In this document: positions 55,172 to 64,000 of the stretch, piece by piece
How positions within the stretch are numbered: the first letter of the stretch is position 1
Layout: each line of letters starts with the position of its first letter
Notes under the pieces: generated by a model
What the model was told of the DNA's origin: nothing
Seen by the model: the letters and a program-made list of their open reading frames with translations, nothing else
Database searches by the model: none
NCBI GenBank assembly: GCA_028641055.1
Contig: CM054058.1
Coordinates: forward strand, 80,908,392 to 80,972,391
DNA: 64,000 bases
Direction: 5' to 3'
Source of the DNA: Alopecurus myosuroides
Taxonomy: Eukaryota; Streptophyta; Magnoliopsida; Poales; Poaceae
Program-made: the position numbers and the translations under genes

Positions 55172-58100
55172 ATGCCGCCAACAAGGAACACCCCGCCTGA
55201 GCCACCGCCAATCACGGAGCTGTTGACTCAGATGACCGAAGTCGTGACGCATATGGCCCAGTTCCAGGCTAATCAGCACATCAACCAGACCGCTCCAAGA
55301 GTCAGCATCAAGGAGTTTCTCAGTCTGGGCCCGAGAGCTTTCGTGGCAACACGCGAGCCTCTGGATGCTGATGACTGGATCCGTGAGATAGCTAAGGCTC
55401 TGGACATTGCTCACGTTGCTGAGGAAGACAAGGTCAAGTATGCCTCCTATCTGCTGAAGGGTCAGGCAGCTACTTGGTGGGAAAACTACCAGACCATGAG
55501 AGCTGGCTATCCAATCACCTGGGGTTGTTTCAAGGAAGCTTTCCTGAAGCACCACATTCCAGATGGTCTCATGGAAAGGATGCGTGAAGAGTTTTTCTCT
55601 CTCAAGCAAGGCAAGCTGGACGTCATCGGCTATCAGAGTGAGTTCAATCGCCTCGCTCGATACGCTGGAGACGAGGTGTCCACCGAGGCTAAGAAGATGG
55701 CAAGGTTCCGCAGAGGTTTTAACCCGGAGCTCAAGTATGCCCTCACCAACGTCAAGACCAAAGACTTCGAGGAGCTCGTTAACACCGCGCTCAATGAAGA
55801 AAATGGGCGCAAGGCGTTCGAGGAATCTCGCAAGCACTCGCGTGAGGGTGGTTCCTCCTCCAACATGACCACCCCTCCGCAGAAGCGCCGCATCTGGGTG
55901 CCAAATGGTGCTGTCACTAGGGCTCCATATGCCCAAGCTTCTCCAGGCTTCGCTCCCCGCCCACCCAACCCTGCTCAGATGCATGATCCAAGGGGTGCAA
56001 TGGGGCAGCCAAGGCCAGGGCCTCCTCGTGTCGACACTTGCTACAAGTGCAAGCAGACGGGGCACTACGCTGACAAGTGCACGCAGAGGCAGCTACCTCC
56101 ACCACCACCTCGTCCCAACACCAACCAGGCAATGGTGCGTGCTCCCCCGGCTAAAGCCTTCAACTCCAACAACAGGCCTGTCGGGAGGACCGCAAAGGTG
56201 AATCATGTCAAGATCGACAAAGCTGAGGAAGCTGCTGACGTCGTTCTCGGTATATTCCCCGTAAACTTTATTCCAGGTAAAGTGTTGTTTGATACCGGAG
56301 CATCACATTCTTTCGTGTCAAAGACTTTTGCCGCAACAAACAACTTAAGTGTGGTTCCACTAAGCAATCAAATCACCGTTCACTCCCCGGGATCTCAAAT
56401 GTTGACTTCCAAGATAAGTAAGGATAATCAAATCCTAATTGGAGGCCACATATTCCTTGCTTCTCTCATGCTGCTGGGAAATTCTGACATTGATGTCATT
56501 CTTGGCATGGATTGGTTGAAGGCCAATAAAGCTAAAATTGACTGTGCTCAAAAGTCAATAACTCTGTTCCACCCTTCTGGCCAGATAGTCTATTCTCCAA
56601 ATGAATCAAGTTCTGTTCAGATATGCACCCTCGATGCCAAACCCCTTCCTTTGCTTGAAAATGTTCCGGTGGTTTGCGAATTCCCTGACGTCTTTCCAGA
56701 AGAGTTGCCAGGGATGCCTCCGGACAGAGCAGTTGAGTTCGTGATCGAGCTTGAACCAGGTACTGCTCCAATCTCTAAGCATCCATACAAGATAGCTCCT
56801 CCTGAACTGAAACTGTTAAAGGAGGAAATCAATATGTACATGGAAAAAGGTTACATTCAACCTAGTTCCTCGGTTTGGGGTTGCCCAACTCTGTTCGTTG
56901 CGAAGAAGGATCACACAAAGAGACTCGTTGTTGACTATCGTCCTCTTAACGAGAAAACCATCAAAAACAAGTATCCAATTCCTCGTATCGATGATCTTTT
57001 TGATCAACTTGCTGGAGCCTCAATATTCTCCAAGTTGGACTTGAGAATGGGTTACCATCAAATAAAGATCAGAAAGGAAGATATTCCAAAAACAGCTTTC
57101 ACCACTCGGTACGGTCTATATGAATACACCGTCATGTCCTTTGGTCTCACCAATGCACCGGCGACATTCTCTCGACTCATGAATTCTGTCTTCCATGAAT
57201 ACCTCGACAAGTTCGTTGTGGTATATCTTGATGACATTCTTGTCTACTCAAAATCCGAGGAAGAGCATGAAGAACATCTTCGTCTCACTCTCATGAAACT
57301 TCGCGAGCATCGTCTATATGCCATGTTCTCCAAATGTGAGTTCTGGATTCTAGAAGTTGCTTACCTTGGTCATATCATCTCTGCCAAGGGCATAGCCATT
57401 GATCCAGAAAAGGTTAAAGCAATTGTTGATTGGAAACCTCCAAGGACGGTAAAGCAAGTAAGAAGTTTTCTTGGGTTGGCTAGCTATTGCCGTCGTTTCG
57501 TCCAAAACTTCTCCAAGATTGCCAAACCTCTCACTGATCTCACAAAGAAGGACAAGAAGTTCGTTTGGTCTCCACAATGTGATGAAAGTTTCAATCTCCT
57601 GAAGACTAAACTCACTTCCACCCCAGTTCTGGTTGGCCCAGATACTACCAAACCTTTCCAAATATTCTGTGATGCATCTCTCCAAGGTCTAGGTGCAGTT
57701 CTTATGCAAGAACGTCAAGTTGTGGCTTATGCTTCACGTCAGTTGAATGCACATGAGCTCAACTATCCCACACATGACCTAGAACTTGCAGCAGTTGTGT
57801 TTGCCCTCAAGAAATGGAGGCAATACTTGTTGGGTAATCGCACTAAAATCTTTTCCGATCATAAGAGTCTGAAATACATCTTCACTCAACCAGATCTAAA
57901 CGTTAGGCAAAGGAGATGGATTGAAAAGATTAAAGACTTTGATCTCACCATTTCTTACACTCCAGGCAAGGCTAATGTTATGGCCGATGCTCTCAGTCGC
58001 AAGTCATATTGCAATAATCTCATGATCATGGAAAGCCAACCTCCACTTCATGAAGAATTCCAGAAGCTGAACCTTGGTCTTGTTCCTCAAGGTTATCTTG

Positions 58101-59563
58101 CGAACTTGACAGCCAGTCCAACTCTCGAGGACAAGATTCGTTCTGAACAACTTCGTGATGCTGAAATCAAGAAGATGGTAGAACACATCAAAGAAGGCAA
58201 GGAGAAATTTAAGTCCTTCTCACTTGATGACAAAGGAACTGTGTTCTTCGAAGGACGCATTGCAGTTCCTCAAGTTCAAAGTCTCGAAGATGTCATTCTC
58301 AAGGAGGCTCATGCAACTCCTCTCTCCATACACCCTGGAAGTACAAAGATGTACCAGGATCTCAAAACACTGTATTAGTGGCCTGGCATGAAACGTGAAA
58401 TTGCTCAATACGTTTCTGAATGCGACGTTTGTCAACGTGTTAAGGCAGTTCATCAGAAAACAGCCGGTCTTCTCCAACCTCTGAAAATTCCTGAGTGGAA
58501 GTGGGACATGATTGAAATGGACTTCGTCACTGGTTTTCCAAAGTCCAAGAGGGGCAACGATGCAATCTTCGTTGTCATTGATCGTCTCACTAAGGTAGCT
58601 CACTTCTTTGCTGTCAAAGAAACAATCCCAGCTAGCCAGTTAGCAGAGCTCTACACAGCAAAGATTGTTCCTCTTCATGGTGTTCCATTGGAAATAAGAT
58701 CAGACCGTGGAAGCATATTCACTTCTCATTTCTTGAAAAGCTTTCAAGAAGCATTGGGCACCAAACTTCTGTTCAGCACAGCTTATCACCCTCAGTCTCA
58801 AGGGCAAGTCGAAAGAGTCAATCAGATTCTCGAGGATATGCTCAGAGCATGTGGTATCTCTTTTGGCATGAAATGGGAGGAATGCCTTCCATATGCTGAA
58901 TTCTCCTACAACAACAGCTTCCAGGCAAGCCTAGGCATGGCACCATTTGAAGCTCTCTATGGCCGCAGATGCAGGAGTCCAATCAATTGGTCTGGAGCTG
59001 GTGAACGCTCACTCTTAGGCCCTGACATTGTTAAGGAAGCCGAAGAGAAAGTTCGCATCATTCGTGACAATCTCAAGATTGCTCAGTCTCGTTAGAAAAG
59101 CTACTATGACAGCAAGCACAGGGATATGATCTATGCACCTGGTGACAAAGCATATCTCCGTGTAACTCCCCTCAGAGGCACTCATCGTTTTGGTGTGAAA
59201 GGAAAGCTTGCACCAAGATACATTGGTCCTTTCAACATTCTCTCAAGGCGTGCGGAAAATGCCTATCGTCTTGAACTTCCAGAAAAGCTATCCAAGGTGC
59301 ACGATGTGTTTCACGTGTCACAGCTCAAGAGGTGTTTCAAAGATCCAGATCGTGCAGTTGATCATGATTCCATTGAACTGCAAGAAGATCTATCTTATGA
59401 GGAGCACCCTGTTCGTATTCTCGATGAGACCGAGCGTAAGACTCGCAACAAGAGCACCAAGTTCTTGAAAGTGCAGTGGTCCCATCATTCCGATAAAGAG
59501 GCAACGTGGGAGACCGAAGAGGATCTTCGCAAGAAGTATCCGGACCTTTTCACTTCTCAGTAG
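55172..59563 (+). pseudogene. Gag-pol polyprotein of the Tekay element, two in-frame stops
   Basis: One frame of 1,464 codons from ATG 55,172 (acceptor-like TTTCATTCAG just before). Gag: about residues 40-250 ([17 protein letters not shown]), CCHC knuckle [14 protein letters not shown] at about 290. Protease [12 protein letters not shown] at about 370. RT with YLDDILVYS at about 685. RNase [16 protein letters not shown] at about 830 and [10 protein letters not shown]. Integrase zinc region, then core (MDFVTGFPKSKRGNDAIF, RSDRGSIFTSHF, SQGQVERVNQILEDML). C-terminal chromodomain (FLKVQWSHHSDKEATWETEE), which in chromoviruses steers integration to certain chromatin. TAG stops lie at 58,376-58,378 (before the integrase zinc region) and 59,093-59,095 (between integrase and chromodomain). 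Gag, protease, RT and RNase H are still readable. Confidence 0.92.
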
Positions 59564-59585
59564 GAATCTCGGGGCGCGATTCCTT

Positions 59586-59599
59586 CAAGGGGGGCGTTT
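59586..59599 (+). other. Polypurine tract of the Tekay element
   Basis: CAAGGGGGGCGTTT immediately before the second LTR, the expected plus-strand primer position. Confidence 0.8.
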
Positions 59600-62500
59600 T
59601 GTAACATCCCAAGTATGAAAACTCCTTTAGAATGTTTGTTTCTTGTTTTATTAATGTTTTGCATCATGTCATCATACCTATTACTTTTGTTTGCATTTGT
59701 TTTGCAATTGTTTTCCATTTGTTTCCATCTGTTTTCCTTTGTTTTCCCAATTGAAATTCAAACAATATTCAAATGTTTTGTTTCATACTTGCTCTGTTAC
59801 AATTTTTCCAAATAAAAAGTTCAATCAAAACATCATTTGTTTCCATTAAACTATCAAATGGTTCATTTTAATAATTCACTTAATTCAAATTTTATTCAAA
59901 CTCAATTACAAACAACACCCATTTTGAAATTATGAAACTTACAAAACAAATCAATCACTTGTTTCAAATAAACTTGAATTTAAAACTTTTAAGTTGCTTA
60001 AATCAAATTATTCAATTAATATTAATTTCATTCAAATTTCAAACAAATTGCTAACAGCACTTAAATTCTAATTATTTTGGAAAACCAAAGTTGCACTAGG
60101 TTGCTGTTACAATAAATAATCAATACAATTTTTCCTAAGATTTTTCTAACTCAAAAACCCTTTCATCTCTTCCCTTTTCTTTTTCAGCAAAAAAAAACAG
60201 AAACAGAACAGTTAAAACAAAAAAAATACCAGAGGGAGAGGAGGCAGGCCAGCAAGTGGGCTGCGCCCACCCACAGGCCCAGCCCACGGCCTGGTACCCC
60301 TTACCTCCCCTTTCTTCCTCCTGTACGGCGCTCGATGCCGTTGTCCACGTCGCCGTACGGCGAGCAGGAACGGCCAGCAGCGCTCGCCCTCGCCCTTATA
60401 AACCTACCCCCGAGCTCCCTACTAGCCCTAGACTCCACCTCCACCTCTTCCCTCGCGCCGCCATCGCCATTCCTCCTCTCTCTGCCCGCTTCCTCTCTCT
60501 GAATTTTCCCCACCGAGCACGCCACCTCAAAACCTCTCTGATGATCGCCGCCGTTACCGCGCGCCTCCTCGCTGGCTAGCCGGGAACGGACTCGCCGCTG
60601 TACCCTCTTCCTCCTCGTCCACGCCACGGTGCCAGAAGGTTGCTGCAGCGTCGCCGCCGTCTGCCGTGCTGTCGCCGTCGTCCACTGCCCGAGCACCGTC
60701 CCCTCCTCCGTTTTCCCCCACGGTGAGCTCACCTCTCCCGCGTTTTCCTTCCCTCTCTGCATCTCAGCATCGAACGCACGCACGCACACGGCATCAGCAA
60801 GCAGCAGCAGCCCGCGCTGCTCGCCGCCGGCAACCACCGCGACCCCGCCAGGTTCAGAAAGCCAGCAGCTTTCGTCAGTTTCAGTTAACCAGCTGAAACT
60901 GAACCTAATCCTCACTGCACCCCCTATACTGTCAACAAACGCATCGCCACCACAGTGGCAACGCAGCAGCGCGCGCGCACGGGAGGCCAGGGTTCGATCC
61001 CTGCCTCCCGCAAATAAAACCCTACCTTTTTTTCGAGGAGCACTGATAGGAGGGCCCCCCCTATCAGCTGCTGTGCACACACGCGGGCCACCGTGGCCCA
61101 GGGGCCCCTCTGTCAGTGGCTTGGGCTAGCCACTGCGAGGTAGAAATTTTTTTCTGCCTTATTCTTTTTTTAATTAAGTCCAAACCAATTACAGATTAGT
61201 CCCTATTTTAAAAATGCAAATAACTTTTAATTTCCAAATCCAAATAATACAAATAAAATATGTATTCTGCACCAAATTAAACCCTCTACATGATTAACTC
61301 ATTTGTTTTATGTTTTGAATATTTCAAATTGTTCTAAAATTCAAATTCAAACAACTCCTTTTAAATTTGGTTAATTTCATAACTAATTCAAACTTAATGC
61401 AAATAACACAGATAAAATATGTTTTCCATGCTAAATTGAACCACCTTTTCAAATATAAACTTTGTTTCATGTTTTGAATAATTAAAATTGGTTAAATAAT
61501 TTAAACCTTGTTTAAATCATTTAAATTTGCTAAATTCATAACTTGCTCAAATTAAATTATTTTTGCACTTATAAAATATGTTTTCAAACCAGAAAAGTAT
61601 AAACTTTTCAAATATGAATTTGGTTTAATGTTTTGAACAAATAAAAATTCAAATAAATTCGTACTTGAATTAAATCCTTTTAAATCTTGTTTAAACTTGT
61701 TTAATTCATAATTAATTCATCTTAATTCCTTTTTCAATAATTGAAACATGTATTCCACCTAAAATTTTGTGTACTTTCCAAATATGAACTTTGTTATCTA
61801 TTTTGGAAAATTTAAATTGGTGAAAACAACAACTACTTGTGTAACACCTTTAAGAAACCAAAATTCCATAACTTAATAAATAAAATTCCAAACTTGGTAA
61901 CCTTTATTTCAAATTGAATCTATTGTTGTTTTTCTTATTTTTTTCCTCATCCATGCATCATGCTAATCCACTTTCACATGTTGTTTAGTTGTAGATCATT
62001 TAATCCAACCTTAATTCATGGGCTTTCCTTACGCAATCCAAATTGCATATGGGTCCATTTAATTATGTTACCATGTCAACTAGTTTATTTTTGATGCATC
62101 AATTAAATGGTCATGCATCATCCCATGATTGTGCATTATGCCATGTTATTGATTGTTTTTCTATTTGCGTTGTTTGTTTGCTTCTTCTCGAATAGACGAC
62201 AACGTTGAGACAGACGAGACTTACGACACCCCTTCAGAGGATTTAGCTCAGTACCAGGCTGCTGAGTTTGCAGGCAAGTATTCACTCACATGAACCATTG
62301 TGTTCCTTTCCACATTAGATATCGATACTTTCCGTTGTCTATTCTGCTAGCCATATGAATCGTTGCTTCTGTTCCGAACCTATCACATGTTATCCTTTAA
62401 CCCTGATATAGCCTCCCTCCACACCTAACACCCCGTTGCTTGTTGCCCGTGTCTTACTAGCATGCTTAGGGTTGTTTCTGCTCGAGTCTGTTACCCGTTA

Positions 62501-64000
62501 CTTTCTGTTACTATATCATTATGTTCTGGGGCTCGATGTTTAAACAATCAATCATGCTAATGTTATGGTTAATAATAATTTGATGATAAGGCACCGGCAG
62601 GAGGCCCGGCGTGGTTTTGAGGCCTGCTAGTGTCGACCCTAATTAGGAAAAGGGTCTTGTCTACTGATCCATGATGAGCGCACTATCCGCATGTGGGAAG
62701 CGTGTATGGGCGCCCCCCTCAATTTGATTCGATTCGCATCTCGTCCAAATCGCCTCATTTAGTTCGGGTTTTCCATTTGCCGCATGCATATGTATTTTGC
62801 GAACCCAGGCCAGGGTGGAACTTTTGTAGTCGGCATTTAGGGAGACACGTTCTTAGAGTGCTATGAGGGTCCCCTTTTCTTCGTGGGGCTTGATTAGCCG
62901 TGCGCTCAATTGCACGGGGTTCTTTGGGCTTGATGCGAAGAAGAGTTGAGTTGTGTTGAGTGCCCCGCTTGGTGGAAGGCATTCCATCTGGCGGGTTATT
63001 CTTACGTGTACGGCCAAATTGGTGCACCCCTGCAGGGTAAATCTTCTCGAGAAGCCGTGTTTTCCGCGGTTATGGATGACTTGGTGAAAGTACTGGCTAA
63101 CAAGTACTCAGAACAACTTACACCTAACTAATGATAACTTGACTAGTAATAGTCTTATTGATACAATAACTTGAACCATCATTAATCCAACTGTGTGAGT
63201 TATCCTCGGATTGCTTCTTTGGATAAGGGGCGAGATCCAGGATGGGTTTGTTTGGAGTTAGTTATAGTTGGTTCCGATACGCTATCTTATCCCCTTTCTG
63301 TTAGCCGGAAGTTGTAGTATGTTTCTGTAGTTGGTTAGTGCAGCCCGCTGCCGTATCTTTTGTATCACCCCTTTCTTCCGTTGAACCCAAAGCATCTGTG
63401 CTTGATGTTGTGGGGTACACTTTGGTGAACTGTGAGTCTTGCTTGCCAGTACGTTTATGTACTGACCCCTTTGTGGTTGTGGTTTCCGCAGACTACGCTT
63501 ACGAGGATCCCTGTGATGGCTACTACGTGGAGTATGACGAGGCTGCTGACGAGTAGATAGCGGACCCGGGCAGGATCCGAGACTACGTGGATGGGCTCCG
63601 TCTTTTCGTTTCCGGCCTCTTAGGCCTATCTGGATCTTGTCTGTACTCAGACACTTTGGATGCTTCCGCTGTGATGTAATGATGAATTGTTGGGACATGT
63701 GTCCTCTGGATGATTATATTTGCTATCTCTGCTCTAGTGAGAGCTATTTGCACCTCATTTCTATTTATTTGTGTCTTAGAGATCTGTTGTGATATCACTT
63801 GTTCGAATGTCGTTGACGTACCATGTGTGTATGTTATGAAGTACGTCAATGGAAGTAGCTGGATTTCTATGGGATGGTTTGCGCAGACGATGAATAGTAA
63901 GAGAATGGTTGTCACACGTTTACGTGTTGGCCTACTCATATTGAGATGCGGGTGCCGGTATGCCCCGTAAGCCATTTCTCTACTGTTTAGCGGACTGTGA
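59600..64000 (+). repeat. 3' LTR of the Tekay element (truncated by the window end)
   Basis: Begins TGTAACATCCCAAGT and follows LTR 1 to ...GCGGACTGTGA, about 27 bases short of the end. It carries 67 bases (63,639-63,705) missing from LTR 1 and lacks the 14-base palindrome of LTR 1. The exon-like pieces are at 62,196-62,273 and 63,492-63,556. Confidence 0.93.

Larger units (their letters stand above)
49234..64000 (+). mobile_element. Tekay-type chromovirus (Ty3/gypsy), nearly complete, young
   Basis: LTR 1 at 49,234-53,605, tRNA-iMet primer-binding site at 53,608, accessory ORF, gag-pol with C-terminal chromodomain, polypurine tract at 59,586-59,599, LTR 2 from 59,600. LTR 2 runs off the window about 27 bases before its expected end. 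The LTRs are unusually long (about 4.4 kb) and nearly identical by eye. Domain order PR-RT-RH-INT-chromodomain and the iMet primer site fit the Tekay/Del branch. Two in-frame stops in pol make this copy defective for a full polyprotein. Confidence 0.93.

Overview
This window is repeat-dense nuclear DNA from a grass, most likely a pooid cereal or relative. The evidence is the transposon content: a CACTA family with ends CACTAGTAGG and TNP2/Ulp1-type genes, a Helitron with a typical grass 3' hairpin, Athila-, Tat- and Tekay-type Ty3/gypsy elements, a Stowaway MITE, and grass LINE 3' tails. I see no rRNA or tRNA gene, no CRISPR array, no bacterial or organellar sequence, and no host gene that is clearly intact.

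Layout. (A) 1-23,062 is a nest of insertions. An Athila-type gypsy element on the minus strand (17,555-23,062) is cut in its integrase by an internally deleted CACTA element (1-17,554, left end outside the window). The TNP2 gene of that element is split by a second, almost complete CACTA element of the same family (1,219-17,109). An intron of the second gene of this inner element holds a 3.4-kb Helitron (2,680-6,092). (B) 23,063-28,650 is a graveyard of old LTR and unclassified sequence. (C) 28,665-29,870 is a non-LTR retroposon flanked by a perfect 14-bp target-site duplication. (D) 30,300-40,300 is low-repeat, gene-like DNA with degraded exon fragments, three of them paralogous copies of one segment, and a tandem duplication. 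(E) 40,990-44,300 is a T-rich tract dominated by the heptamer TTGTTCC and organised as several minisatellites. (F) 45,689-45,778 is a Stowaway MITE. (G) 46,956-49,233 is the 5' LTR and degraded leader/gag of a Tat-like gypsy element, interrupted by (H), a young Tekay-type chromovirus (49,234 to past the window end) with LTRs of about 4.4 kb, an accessory ORF before gag-pol, and a chromodomain.

How the genes fit together. The inner CACTA element has two genes on the minus strand. TNP2 (transposase, 12,441-16,008) carries one frame break. A second, three-exon gene (2,069-8,975) has an uninterrupted predicted reading frame of 1,106 residues, with an acidic N-terminal part and a C-terminal Ulp1-like fold whose catalytic residues look lost. 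Both genes share a roughly 90-bp module just upstream of their starts. The Tekay element codes aORF, gag, protease, RT, RNase H, integrase and chromodomain in order, with only two in-frame stops in pol. Its LTR holds exon-like segments that join in frame across a GC-AG intron.

The most unusual signals are the LTR exons and accessory ORF of the Tekay element, the TTGTTCC tract, the shared CACTA promoter module with the pseudo-protease-like gene, and the Helitron sitting inside what would otherwise be an 85-bp intron. Every functional statement is inference from sequence; no searches were run.
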